Assembly: GCA_025058735.1 (NCBI GenBank)
Contig: JANXDX010000003.1
Location: 1 to 64,000 of the forward strand
Origin: Archaeoglobaceae archaeon
Lineage (GTDB): Archaea > Halobacteriota > Archaeoglobi > Archaeoglobales > Archaeoglobaceae
Direction: 5' to 3'
DNA length: 64,000 nt
Part shown: piece after piece, positions 25,593-36,612 of the stretch
Layout of the letters: each line of letters begins with the position of its first letter
Position numbering within the stretch: the first letter of the stretch is position 1
Program-made: the position numbers and the translations under genes
Notes under the pieces: generated by a model
Seen by the model: the letters and a program-made list of their open reading frames with translations, nothing else
What the model was told of the DNA's origin: nothing
The model's database searches: none

Positions 25593-26813
25593 GTGAAAAT
25601 TGAAAGACCTAGAGGAACTAGGGACTTCTTACCAGAGGAGATGGAGAAAAGAAGAGCTGTAGAAAAAGTCATGAGGAGGATAGCAGAAAGTTATGGATAT
25701 AGAGAGGTAATGACACCGACTTTTGAACATTCCGAGCTATTCAAGATCAAATCTGGAGAGGAGATAGTTAAAGAGATGTACGTTTTTCTAGATAAAGGTG
25801 GTAGAGAAATGGCTTTAAGACCAGAATTGACGGCACCAGTTGTAAGGATGTTTTTAGACTGTTGTGAAGTTCTTCCAAAACCTTTGAGATTTTACTACTT
25901 TTCAAACTGCTTCAGATACGAAAGACCACAAAGGGGTAGGTTTAGAGAATTTTGGCAGTTTGGAGCAGAGCTGATAGGTTCAAACTCATGTTTAGCTGAA
26001 GCAGAAGTTATTTCACTAGCTTATGAAATTTTAAAAGCTTTAAAGGTTGAATTTGAATTGAAAATTGGCCATGTAGGAATAATGAGAAAAGTTTTGTCTG
26101 GAATTGAAAATTCCGAAAAAATAATGCATCTAATAGATAAAAAAGATGTAGAAAATCTTTTGAGTGAGATGGAAAGGCTTGAAGTTCCTAAAGATGTTAG
26201 AGAAAAAGTTCTGATGTTGATGGATCTGAAAGGTGATCTTTCGATCCTTGAAGATGTGAAAATTGAAGAAGCAGATAGGTTGAAGAAACTAGCTGAAGTA
26301 CTCGAGGATTACAAGGTAAAGTACAAACTTGATCTAGGCATAGTTAGGGGTCTTGATTATTACACAGGAGTAGTTTTTGAATTTTACTCCGAAAAACTTG
26401 GAGCGCAAAAGCAGATATGCGGTGGCGGAAGTTACGAATTAGCCTCTCTTTTTGGTGGAAAAGAGACACCTGCAACTGGGTTTGCAATTGGATTTGATAG
26501 AGTTTGCGAGATCTGTGAAGTAGATTTGGAAAAGAGAGTAAAAGTTGTTGTCGTTTCTTTTAAAGAAACTTACAGTAAAGCGATAGAAATTGCAAAAAAG
26601 CTAAGAGAAAAAGATTTAATTGTAATAATAGATGTCATGGATAGAAGTGTTAAAAAACAACTGAGTTTTGCAAACGATATCTCAGCTGACTTTGCTTTGA
26701 TAGTTGGTGGAAGAGAACTTGAAGCTGGAGAAGTTCTTATCAAGAATTTGAGGAGTGGAGAACAGTTTGGTGTTAAGATATCTGATCTATCACCAGCCCT
26801 TTTTGTAAAGTGA
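25593..26813 (+). CDS. hisS: histidyl-tRNA synthetase
   Basis: Class II synthetase that attaches histidine to tRNA-His. Motif 1 begins RPRGTRDFLPEE, motif 2 is CFRYERPQRGRFREFWQFGAELIG, the HisA loop is LGIVRGLDYYTGVVFEF, and motif 3 is FAIGFDR. A C-terminal anticodon-binding domain starts near KVVVVSFKETYSKAIE. Length (406 aa) is typical. The start is GTG at 25593. It converges with trkH with a 24-bp overlap. Confidence 0.97.
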   Translation: MKIERPRGTRDFLPEEMEKRRAVEKVMRRIAESYGYREVMTPTFEHSELFKIKSGEEIVKEMYVFLDKGGREMALRPELTAPVVRMFLDCCEVLPKPLRFYYFSNCFRYERPQRGRFREFWQFGAELIGSNSCLAEAEVISLAYEILKALKVEFELKIGHVGIMRKVLSGIENSEKIMHLIDKKDVENLLSEMERLEVPKDVREKVLMLMDLKGDLSILEDVKIEEADRLKKLAEVLEDYKVKYKLDLGIVRGLDYYTGVVFEFYSEKLGAQKQICGGGSYELASLFGGKETPATGFAIGFDRVCEICEVDLEKRVKVVVVSFKETYSKAIEIAKKLREKDLIVIIDVMDRSVKKQLSFANDISADFALIVGGRELEAGEVLIKNLRSGEQFGVKISDLSPALFVK

Positions 26814-28184
26814 TGCAAAAAGTATGAGCACTGAAAATATTTCAAGTCTTCCTAGCCACATGTTGAAGCATAGAAGTATCTTCACATGATCCTTTAGATC
26901 AGCGTAGCATTCAGCTGCAGCCCCCATCCCAGGGCCGAAGATGTTGAGAGTTGCAGCTGAAGTTGAAAGTGCTGTTAGCAGATCGTAGCCTGAAACTGCT
27001 ATAAGAAATGCAGAAATTATGTATATGAAGATGTGAAGTACGAAGATCGTCATAACTTTTTCCAACAACTCTTGATCTACGATCTTGTCGTCGATCATCA
27101 AAATCTTGATCGCTCTAGGTTCTACAGATTTCAAAATTTTTTGAATAGAATATTTTATTAGTATATATATTCTTATTATTTTTAAACCGCCAGCAGTCGA
27201 GCCCGCGCATCCTCCAAGAAACATCAACATTATCATGAAAAGTTTCGAAGCATCGTTCCATTCGTTGAAGTTGTAAGTTGTATAGCCAGTGCAAGTTATA
27301 GCTGAGATGGCCTGAAAAGCTGAAACTCTAAAAGAGCTAACGATATCATCTTTCAAGTTCAAGAAAGTTAGTGCTACTATAGCAAAAATTGTTGCAGCTA
27401 AATATATTCTGAACTCCAAGTTTCTTAGTGGGTTCATTTTACCTGAAAGAGCTAAATAGAGCAGAGCAAAGTTTGTTCCTCCGAGGAACATGAATACAGC
27501 TATTACCAACTCAACTCTCCAATCTTTGAAGGCAGCTATACTTTCAGAATGAGTTGAAAAACCACCCGTAGAAACAGTCGTTAGTGCATGTATCAGAGCA
27601 TCAAACGTGTCCAAACCTAAAAGTAGAAGTAAAAAAAACAGTATAGATGTTAACAAAATATAAACTTCACACAGCACTATTGCACTATCTTTGATCCTAG
27701 GTTTTACTTTTTCCAAAGTTACTGTTGGGAATTCAGCATAAAAAACTGCTGGAGCAAATTTTCCAAGACTAGGAAAAACTGCTAAAAACAGAACAACTAT
27801 TCCTATACCTCCAAACCATTGAGTTAATCCTCTCCATAGAAGTAGAGATTTTGGCAACTCTTCTGGATTCAAAATAGAAGCTCCAGTTGTCGTAAATCCA
27901 GAAATTGATTCAAAAAAAGAGTTTATAGGATTTATTCCAAAAAAAATGTATGGAAGTGCACCAAAAGCTGAGACTAAAATCCAAGAAAGAGCTACAAAAG
28001 TAAAAGCATCCTTAGTTTTTATTTCTTTAAATTTAAAAAATGCTAAAGATAAACCTAAAGCAAAAGTTATTGCGAACGATAAAAAATAGATACTGTATTC
28101 TTCTCCAACATAATAAGCATAAATTGCAGGGATCAAAAAAGTCGGTGAAAAAAATAGTAAAAATCTACTGAAGAGTACGATCAT
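26790..28184 (-). CDS. trkH: Trk/Ktr potassium uptake membrane subunit
   Basis: A 464-residue, very hydrophobic protein with four pore-loop repeats and selectivity-filter-like segments: FTTTGAS, VSTGGFSTH, ITCTGYTTYN, and the divergent TLNIFGPGMG. These are typical of TrkH/KtrB K+ channels. It starts 4 bp inside trkA (ATGA overlap), so the channel and its gating ring are made together. The sequence looks complete. Confidence 0.95.
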   Translation of the reverse strand: MIVLFSRFLLFFSPTFLIPAIYAYYVGEEYSIYFLSFAITFALGLSLAFFKFKEIKTKDAFTFVALSWILVSAFGALPYIFFGINPINSFFESISGFTTTGASILNPEELPKSLLLWRGLTQWFGGIGIVVLFLAVFPSLGKFAPAVFYAEFPTVTLEKVKPRIKDSAIVLCEVYILLTSILFFLLLLLGLDTFDALIHALTTVSTGGFSTHSESIAAFKDWRVELVIAVFMFLGGTNFALLYLALSGKMNPLRNLEFRIYLAATIFAIVALTFLNLKDDIVSSFRVSAFQAISAITCTGYTTYNFNEWNDASKLFMIMLMFLGGCAGSTAGGLKIIRIYILIKYSIQKILKSVEPRAIKILMIDDKIVDQELLEKVMTIFVLHIFIYIISAFLIAVSGYDLLTALSTSAATLNIFGPGMGAAAECYADLKDHVKILLCFNMWLGRLEIFSVLILFASLYKKGW

Positions 28185-29479
28185 TTGAATACCTTTTCAA
28201 CTTCCTCAACTTCGCTCCATTCTGTAAGAACTATCAAACTGTCTCCAGGTAAAATTTCTGTATCTCCTCTTGGAATCAGACATTCTTCTCCTCTTATCAC
28301 AGCTCCTATCATTACATTCTTTGGAAGCTTTAGATCTTCGATCTTCTTTTTCAACGTTTGGTTCTTCACTTCTATAACTACAACTTTTCCAAATTCTACT
28401 AAAGTTTCTACTCCTTCTAGTTTTAAAAGTTTCAAAGTCTCGTTGAACATAACAGTTTTAGGACAGAACGCATCTATACCGACTGTTTCAAAAAGATCTA
28501 CGTACTCCGTTTTTTCTACTTTTGCAATCGCCTTTTTAGCACCTAAACTTTTTGAGACTAAGCAAGTTGCCAAGTTTATTTCATCGCTCTCAGTTGCAGC
28601 TACAATTGCATCACTACTTCCTATCTCTTCATCTTTTAACAACTTAACTTCTGTGAAGTCTCCACATACTATCTTCACATTTCTCAACTCTTCACTCATC
28701 AAACTACATCTCTCTGGATCCAGATCGAACAACTTGATCTTCATAGGCCCCTTGCTTAAGATTTTAGCAACGTAACTTCCAACTGTTCCAGCACCAAATA
28801 TTGCAACTTTTTTTACAACTGCTGCACCAAAAATACTCGTAAGATTTTCTATTTCCTCACTTTTTCCAACAAGTACTATTTTATCTCCAGATCTTAGAAC
28901 GAAATCCCCTTTGGGAATTATGACTTCTCCATTTCTGTAAACAGTAGTTATAATGACGTTCTTTGGCAAGTTCATCTCTTCGATCCTCTTTCCATCTGCA
29001 TCAGACGATTGCATCACTATCAACTCAACCATGTCAACTTTTCCGCCGCTCAAAGTTACAACATCCACTGCTCCAGGTGTGCTAAGAATCTTTGCAATTT
29101 CACTTGCCAAGGCAAGTTGGGGACAGATCATTGCATCGTAGCCAAAGGGATGATTTTTCACTAATGGCTTGTCGACATATTCAGGATTTTCTACTCTAAC
29201 AATAACTTTTGGAACTCCAAGTCTCTTTGCAATTAAACCTGATAGCATGTTCACTTCATCGTTTCCAGTTACAGCTAAGAATATGTCTGCCTTTGAAACT
29301 TCTACTTTTTTCAGTGTCAGCAGGTTTGCAGCATTACCTCTAACTACTGCAACATCTAGTTGAGAAGCTTTCCTGATCTTCTCAAGATCTTTTTCAACTA
29401 TTAAAACTTCATGATCTTTCATTAATTTTTCAGCCAACCTGTAACCGACTTCTCCGAACCCAGCTATAACTATCCGCAC
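28181..29479 (-). CDS. trkA: Trk system regulatory subunit TrkA (two RCK domains)
   Basis: Two tandem RCK modules of about 215 residues. The nucleotide-binding loops are IAGFGEVGYRLAEKL (residue 4) and IFGAGTVGSYVAKIL (near 227), and each is followed by a TrkA-C subdomain that ends in a GD(K/S)(I/L)(V/I)VL strand. TrkA rings bind NAD(H)/ATP and gate the TrkH channel. Length (432 aa) is typical for a two-module TrkA. It precedes trkH with a 4-bp overlap and lies 4 bp downstream of tatC. Confidence 0.95.
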   Translation of the reverse strand: MRIVIAGFGEVGYRLAEKLMKDHEVLIVEKDLEKIRKASQLDVAVVRGNAANLLTLKKVEVSKADIFLAVTGNDEVNMLSGLIAKRLGVPKVIVRVENPEYVDKPLVKNHPFGYDAMICPQLALASEIAKILSTPGAVDVVTLSGGKVDMVELIVMQSSDADGKRIEEMNLPKNVIITTVYRNGEVIIPKGDFVLRSGDKIVLVGKSEEIENLTSIFGAAVVKKVAIFGAGTVGSYVAKILSKGPMKIKLFDLDPERCSLMSEELRNVKIVCGDFTEVKLLKDEEIGSSDAIVAATESDEINLATCLVSKSLGAKKAIAKVEKTEYVDLFETVGIDAFCPKTVMFNETLKLLKLEGVETLVEFGKVVVIEVKNQTLKKKIEDLKLPKNVMIGAVIRGEECLIPRGDTEILPGDSLIVLTEWSEVEEVEKVFK

Positions 29480-29483
29480 GAAA

Positions 29484-31272
<1,789 letters not shown>

Positions 31273-31348
31273 TTAGAAACTTGTTCTAAGTTAAAAAGTT
31301 TATTTACTAAAAGGATAAAATAAATATTAATAAATAATATAAAATATA

Positions 31349-32584
31349 TTATAATAATACATTTATTAGGTCTTCCGCTATTTTTTCAACTTTTGAAAAA
31401 ACTTTTTCTTCATCGAAAGTTAAAATTGTCCCATCCTCTACTACTATCTTTCCATCAATTATTACCGTAGAAACTTTCTGCGGAGGGCTGTAAGTAAAAT
31501 TCTCATACCTCGGTCCAAAAATCAGTTTTTTATCTATTATTATCAGATCGGCAAGTTTTCCAACTTCTATCTTTCCACCGTTGAAGTTGTAAGCTTTGTA
31601 ACCGTTTTCACTTGCAATCTTTATTATTTCAAAAAACTTTATTGGTTTTCTTCTGAGCTGCTGAAGAAGTGCAGAAATTCTAATTTCTTGCAGCATGTTA
31701 AGAGTATCGTTGCTAGCTGCACCGTCTGTAGCTAAACAAACGTTTATTCCAGCGTTTAACATTTCTCTAACTTTTGCTATCCCAGAACCTAGACGCATGT
31801 TACTTGCCGGACAATGAGCTACATTTACTTTTCTTTTAGCAAGTATTTCTATCTCTTCATCGCTTAACCATACTGCATGAGCTGCAACAGTTTTATCATC
31901 AAGAAAACCTATTCTATCTAGCAATTTTACTGGTGTAACTCCATACTTCTTCTTTAATTCTTTCACTTCCCAGAGAGTTTCTGCCAAGTGTATGTGCTTT
32001 AGATATCCAAGCTCAGAAACTTTCTTCAAAAAATCTAGAGAACATGTGTAAAGAGAATGAGGAGCTAGATGACATTTGATCCTTCCAAAAGCCCCATCCC
32101 ATTTATTGGCAAACCTTAATCCCTCCTCAAGCTCTTTTTTAGCTCTTTCCGGATCACCTCTATCTGCCATTCCATAGCCAAGTGAAGCTCTCATTCCAGC
32201 TTCGCACACAGCTTTTGCTACACTGTCCATGTGTATATACATGTCTGCAAAGCCAGCAGTTCCACTTTTCAACATTTCAACACAAGCCAACATTGTACCC
32301 CAGTAAACATCTTTTTCACTCATTCTTCTTTCGATCTCTTGAACTTTTTTCAACCATTCTGTCAAGTTGCCTTCTACTAAGTTCCTAAGAATTGTCATAG
32401 CGGAATGAGTATGGGAATTGAAAAAAGCTGGAAAAATCAAACAATTTGAAGCATTTATTTCTATTTCAGCTTTTTCTTCTTTTTTTCCAATGTAAGAAAT
32501 GTTTTTTTCTTTTATACCAATGTTACAATCTTCAAACTTGCCATCTAACCAGCACTTTCCACCGTAAATTATTAAATCGTACAT
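31349..32584 (-). CDS. amidohydrolase: second 5'-deoxyadenosine / MTA / SAH deaminase-like protein
   Basis: A 411-aa paralogue of the deaminase at 22122-23372, with the same landmarks: FNSHTHSAM (HxH), KHIHLAETLWEVKEL, AHAVWLSDEEIEIL, AHCPASNMRLGSG and ATDGAASNDTLNM. The metal ligands look intact. It differs in the substrate-facing stretch around SYGMADRGD, so substrate preference may differ (for example MTA/SAH in one, 5'-deoxyadenosine in the other); this is inference. It follows the acyl-CoA ligase gene on the same strand by 4 bp. Confidence 0.85.
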   Translation of the reverse strand: MYDLIIYGGKCWLDGKFEDCNIGIKEKNISYIGKKEEKAEIEINASNCLIFPAFFNSHTHSAMTILRNLVEGNLTEWLKKVQEIERRMSEKDVYWGTMLACVEMLKSGTAGFADMYIHMDSVAKAVCEAGMRASLGYGMADRGDPERAKKELEEGLRFANKWDGAFGRIKCHLAPHSLYTCSLDFLKKVSELGYLKHIHLAETLWEVKELKKKYGVTPVKLLDRIGFLDDKTVAAHAVWLSDEEIEILAKRKVNVAHCPASNMRLGSGIAKVREMLNAGINVCLATDGAASNDTLNMLQEIRISALLQQLRRKPIKFFEIIKIASENGYKAYNFNGGKIEVGKLADLIIIDKKLIFGPRYENFTYSPPQKVSTVIIDGKIVVEDGTILTFDEEKVFSKVEKIAEDLINVLL

Positions 32585-32588
32585 AATT

Positions 32589-34358
32589 TTACTTCTTAAG
32601 TTTTCTTAATTCTTCGTCTCTAAGTACTCTCCTCAAAACTTTACCTACCATCGACTTTGGCAGATCATCTCTAAATTCCCAAATTCTTGGAATCTTATAT
32701 GGAGCCAATTTATCTTTGCAGAATTTTTCAAGCTCTTCTGCAGTAATTTTTCCTTTATACTCAGGCTTAAGAACTACAAAAGCTTTAACAGTTTCTCCCC
32801 TGTAAGGATCTGGAACACCTATTACCGCTGCCTCAAGAACTGCTGGATGTTCGTACAAAACTTCTTCAACCTCTCTGGGATATATGTTGTAACCACCAGC
32901 TATGATCAGATCCTTCTTTCTATCTACTATGTAGAAATAACCATCATCATCTACTTTTGCTAAATCACCAGTTAAAAGCCAGCCGTTTATGAGCGTCTTT
33001 TTAGTCTCATCTTCCATCTTCCAGTAACCTTTCATAACTTGTGGTCCAAAGATTGCAAGTTCACCGATCTCGCCGGGTGGCAAAATAGTTCCTTCATCGT
33101 CGACAATTACAGCAAGAGTATCAGGTATTGGGATACCTATACTTCCCTCTTTGTTTAATCCGTAAACTGGATTGCAGTGGGTAACTGGAGATGCTTCACT
33201 GAGTCCATAGCCTTCAACCAACTTTCCACCTGTAACTTCTTCCCACCTCCTCTTAACTTCTACCGGAAGTGGAGCTGCACCACTTACACAGGTTCTTACA
33301 CTCCTCAGATCGTACTTTTTTATGTCTGGATGGTTTAGTAGTGCTACGTACATAGTTGGAACTCCTGGAAATACAGAAACCTTGTGCTTATGAATAGCTT
33401 TAAGATAGAAAGTGAAATTCCTAGGATCTGGAACTATGATGAATTTTCCACCAGTTAAAAGGCCTGCATGAGACATTGTAAAACCGTAACTATGGAACAT
33501 TGGCAAGGCAGCTAGATAAACATCACTTTCACTTGATTTTGGATCCCAAGCTTTAACTTGGTGTGCATTCACTACAATGTTGTAATGAGTCAGCATTGCA
33601 GCTTTAGACAATCCAGTTGTACCACCTGTATACTGGAAAACTGCAATATCTCTCTTTGGATCAACTTCTACTTCTTTTTCACTCCTCTCATATTTCATTA
33701 CATCGCTCCAAAAGCAAACTTCACTTGTTTTTTCAATCTTGATCTCTCCAAACTTTTTCTTTTTAACAGTTCTCGAGTAAAGAAGGTTCAATGGAAACCG
33801 AAGGTAATCTTCGACCTTACATATTACAACTTTCTTAAATTTACCCTCTTCTATTAAAGGTCTGTAGTTGTTGTAACTTATGTCTATTGCAAACATCGTT
33901 TCAGCTTCGCTGTTCTCAACTATGTGTTTCATCTCTCTTTGAGAATAGATCGGATTCGCTTGAACTACAGTTGCGCCAACCTTCCAAATGGCGTAAGTTA
34001 TCTGCATGTAATGAGGTGTATTTGGTAGACAGACTACTACTCTATCATCTTTTTTCACTTCCAAATCGTATAGGAAAGATACAACTTTTTGCGCGCTATC
34101 GATGAGTTGCTTATAAGTCAATTTTGTTCCAATAAATTCTAAAGCAATTTTGTTTGGATATTTTTTAGCAGTTTGCTCGTACATTTTATAAGCAGGGATC
34201 GACGGGTAATCTATAGTTTTTGGAACTCCATCGTCGTACGCTTTAAGCCAAAATCTTTCGATCTTTTCTACATCTATCTCAGCTATATTCTCTCCTACAA
34301 CGTTTACCATGATAGATCTTTCGAGTTTTGCTTTTAAACTTTTGTTCAGAAAGATCAT
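32589..34358 (-). CDS. long-chain fatty acid-CoA ligase (AMP-binding enzyme)
   Basis: A 589-residue ANL-superfamily adenylate-forming enzyme. The P-loop is QYTGGTTGLSKAAMLTH, the A5 segment is GYGLSEASPVTHCNP, the hinge motif is GWLLTGDLAKVDDDGYFYIVDRKKD, then GGYNIYPREVEEVLYEHP, and the A10 catalytic Lys lies in PKSMVGKVLRR. It activates fatty acids to acyl-CoA for beta-oxidation; chain length is not predictable. I keep ATG 34358 because a TATA-like box lies about 25 bp upstream; ATG 34310 (MVNVVGENIAE) is possible. Confidence 0.92.
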   Translation of the reverse strand: MIFLNKSLKAKLERSIMVNVVGENIAEIDVEKIERFWLKAYDDGVPKTIDYPSIPAYKMYEQTAKKYPNKIALEFIGTKLTYKQLIDSAQKVVSFLYDLEVKKDDRVVVCLPNTPHYMQITYAIWKVGATVVQANPIYSQREMKHIVENSEAETMFAIDISYNNYRPLIEEGKFKKVVICKVEDYLRFPLNLLYSRTVKKKKFGEIKIEKTSEVCFWSDVMKYERSEKEVEVDPKRDIAVFQYTGGTTGLSKAAMLTHYNIVVNAHQVKAWDPKSSESDVYLAALPMFHSYGFTMSHAGLLTGGKFIIVPDPRNFTFYLKAIHKHKVSVFPGVPTMYVALLNHPDIKKYDLRSVRTCVSGAAPLPVEVKRRWEEVTGGKLVEGYGLSEASPVTHCNPVYGLNKEGSIGIPIPDTLAVIVDDEGTILPPGEIGELAIFGPQVMKGYWKMEDETKKTLINGWLLTGDLAKVDDDGYFYIVDRKKDLIIAGGYNIYPREVEEVLYEHPAVLEAAVIGVPDPYRGETVKAFVVLKPEYKGKITAEELEKFCKDKLAPYKIPRIWEFRDDLPKSMVGKVLRRVLRDEELRKLKK

Positions 34359-34376
34359 TTATAATTGAAGTTATCC

Positions 34377-34389
34377 TTATATAAATATA
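34377..34389 (-). promoter_or_regulatory. TATA-like box of the acyl-CoA ligase gene
   Basis: On the minus strand this reads TATATTTATATAA. It is centred about 25 bp before ATG 34358, so transcription would start on or next to the start codon. Confidence 0.5.
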
Positions 34390-34431
34390 AGTAACTAAAT
34401 ATTTTTAATATAATTAAAAATGAACAAAATT

Positions 34432-34460
34432 TTACGACCTGTAACAATTTCAACTTAAGC
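34432..34460 (+). promoter_or_regulatory. upstream motif shared with 38008-38036, before lsm-rpl37e-purF
   Basis: Contains TTACGACCTGTAACAA, then 7 bases, then TTAAGC. The same arrangement (TTACGACCTGTAGCAA, 7 bases, TTAAAC) occurs at 38008-38036 before the surface-protein gene. The TTAA(G/A)C part could act as a TATA-like element, with the 16-mer just upstream of it as a factor site. If so, lsm would have a leader of about 25 nt, which fits its GAGGGG ribosome site. Confidence 0.4.
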
Positions 34461-34497
34461 GATATTCTTATATATGCTTTTTGAGGAGAAAAATTGA

Positions 34498-34739
<242 letters not shown>

Positions 34740-34740
<1 letters not shown>

Positions 34741-34919
34741 TGTCAGATGGGACTGCTTCAATGGGTAAAAGGAATTGGAAAAGAGTACATATCCGCTGCA
34801 GAAGATGTGGAAGAAATTCTTTCCATTGGAGAAAGAGGTATTGTGCAGCTTGTGGTTTTGGAAGAAGTAAAAGGATTAGAAGCTATAATTGGGTAAAAAA
34901 GAAAAAATCTAGCTGGTAA
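34740..34919 (+). CDS. rpl37e: large ribosomal subunit protein L37e (eL37)
   Basis: A 59-residue, very basic zinc-ribbon protein: [22 protein letters not shown], then [19 protein letters not shown]. The four zinc cysteines (CRRC and CAAC) are intact. I chose ATG 34740, which shares a base with the lsm stop codon, over TTG 34737. Its TAA overlaps the ATG of purF by one base, so three genes are chained. Confidence 0.97.
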
Positions 34920-36286
34920 TGTGTGGTATAACTGCAATTTATTGCGAAAACGAAGAATTAACTCCCTCTCTTTTGTATTATTCTCTCTTCTCTTTACAAC
35001 ACAGAGGTCAAGAATCTGCTGGGATCTCAGTTTTTAAAAATGGTACAATAAAAACAAAGAAAGGTTTAGGGTTAGTTTCGGAAGTTATAAAGAACAGTGA
35101 TTTAAAAAATTTTGAATCTAAGTGCGGAATCGGACATATAAGATATTCAACATCAGGTTCCTCTAGCTTAGAAAATGCACAGCCTTTTGTAGTTAAATCA
35201 AAAGTCGGTACAGTAGCAGTAGCCCACAATGGAAATCTAGTTAACCATTTACGATTGAGAAAAGCACTTGAAGCTGAAGGAAGTATTTTTGTAGCAGATT
35301 CAGATTCAGAAATAATAGCTCACATTTTTTCAAAGTCACTTTCAAGAAAAGACGTAATAGGGTCTTTGGAGGTTCTTACAAATTTACTAATTGGAAGCTA
35401 TTCGTTAGTTATTCTTGTAAACGATACAGTGGTAGCTTACAGAGATCCACTTGGCTTCAGACCTCTTTGTTTGGGAGAAATTGAAAATGGTTACGTAGTA
35501 GCTAGTGAGAGTTGTGCGATAGATGCTTTGGAAGGAAAATTTTTGTGCGATGTGAAGCCAGGTGAAGCTGTAGTAATAAAAAATGGAGAGATGGAGAAAT
35601 TCAAAGTTGCTGAAAGTAAAGAAGAAGCCTCTTGCGTATTTGAGTACATATACTTCGCCAGACCCGACTCTATAATAGATGGGATCAGTGTCTACGACGC
35701 TAGAAAAAACATGGGAGAAGAGTTAGCTAGAGAGTCACCTGTCGAAGCTGACGTAGTTTCTGCAATTCCAGACAGCGGTGTTACTGCAGCTATAGGTTTT
35801 TCAATGGCTTCAAAACTTCCATATACTGAATGTTTAATAAAAAACAGATACGTTGGTAGAACTTTCATAATGCCAAAACAAGAGTTAAGAGAAGTTTCTG
35901 TAAGATTGAAAGTAAATCCGATTCACAAAAACATAGAAGGAAAGAGGATAGTTTTAGTAGACGATAGCATAGTTAGAGGGACTACTTCGAAGAAGATCGT
36001 AGACATGATAAAGAAAGCTGGAGCAAAAGAGGTTCACATGAGGATAGCAAGCCCACCTATAATTTCGCCTTGCTACTTTGGTATAGATATGAAGAGTAGA
36101 GAAGAGCTGATCGCAGCAAACCACAGTGTAAGTGAGATCGCAAAGATCTTAGGTGTAGACAGTCTTTCTTACTTAAGTTTAGATGGTTTATTAAAAGCTT
36201 TGAAAAGATGTGGACGAAACAAAAGTTATTGCTTGGGTTGTTTAACTGCTAAGTATCCACTATCTTGGAGCGAAGATGAAAAGTAA
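34919..36286 (+). CDS. purF: amidophosphoribosyltransferase
   Basis: First committed step of purine synthesis: PRPP plus glutamine to phosphoribosylamine. Residue 2 is Cys ([11 protein letters not shown]), the N-terminal nucleophile after Met removal, with SLQHRGQESAGI next. The PRPP loop is IVLVDDSIVRGTT near residue 342. Candidate [4Fe-4S] ligands are the Cys before VFEYIYFARPDS, Cys in ISPCYFG, and the pair in SYCLGC. Length (455 aa) is typical. Start overlaps the L37e stop by one base. Confidence 0.96.
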   Translation: MCGITAIYCENEELTPSLLYYSLFSLQHRGQESAGISVFKNGTIKTKKGLGLVSEVIKNSDLKNFESKCGIGHIRYSTSGSSSLENAQPFVVKSKVGTVAVAHNGNLVNHLRLRKALEAEGSIFVADSDSEIIAHIFSKSLSRKDVIGSLEVLTNLLIGSYSLVILVNDTVVAYRDPLGFRPLCLGEIENGYVVASESCAIDALEGKFLCDVKPGEAVVIKNGEMEKFKVAESKEEASCVFEYIYFARPDSIIDGISVYDARKNMGEELARESPVEADVVSAIPDSGVTAAIGFSMASKLPYTECLIKNRYVGRTFIMPKQELREVSVRLKVNPIHKNIEGKRIVLVDDSIVRGTTSKKIVDMIKKAGAKEVHMRIASPPIISPCYFGIDMKSREELIAANHSVSEIAKILGVDSLSYLSLDGLLKALKRCGRNKSYCLGCLTAKYPLSWSEDEK

Positions 36287-36448
36287 TGCTAACAAAATGA
36301 AAAGTAGTAGAAACATAAACAATGTAAAATTTCTCTGTCTCCTTCTTTCTTTTTTGAATGTCTCTTCACAATCTTTGCTACAGAAATGTTTGTCAAGTTC
36401 AACAGCTTTACCGCAAATTACGCAGTGTCTGTGCGGAATAATTACCAT
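36260..36448 (-). CDS. DUF2116-type zinc-ribbon protein with C-terminal membrane anchor
   Basis: A 62-residue protein. The N-terminal half has a CxxC...CxxxC arrangement (HCVICGK and HFCSKDCEETF) that could bind zinc. The C-terminal half is one hydrophobic helix (FMFLLLFILLALLFIF) after a basic stretch RRQRN, so it is tail-anchored. This matches the small archaeal DUF2116/COG4068 family. Function unknown. It overlaps the convergent purF 3' end by 27 bp. Confidence 0.8.
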   Translation of the reverse strand: MVIIPHRHCVICGKAVELDKHFCSKDCEETFKKERRRQRNFTLFMFLLLFILLALLFIFAPR

Positions 36449-36612
36449 GAACTTGCTAAGTATTCAAGTTCATAAATTTTTTTATTTTGGATGATCAAAA
36501 TTCAATTGTTATTTATATTTAATATATTATTTAATAATAAATTTAATAGTATTTTTGTTTTTAATCGGGGTACTTTCCACAAAAAGTATTTTTCTTAAAG
36601 AGAACTTAAACT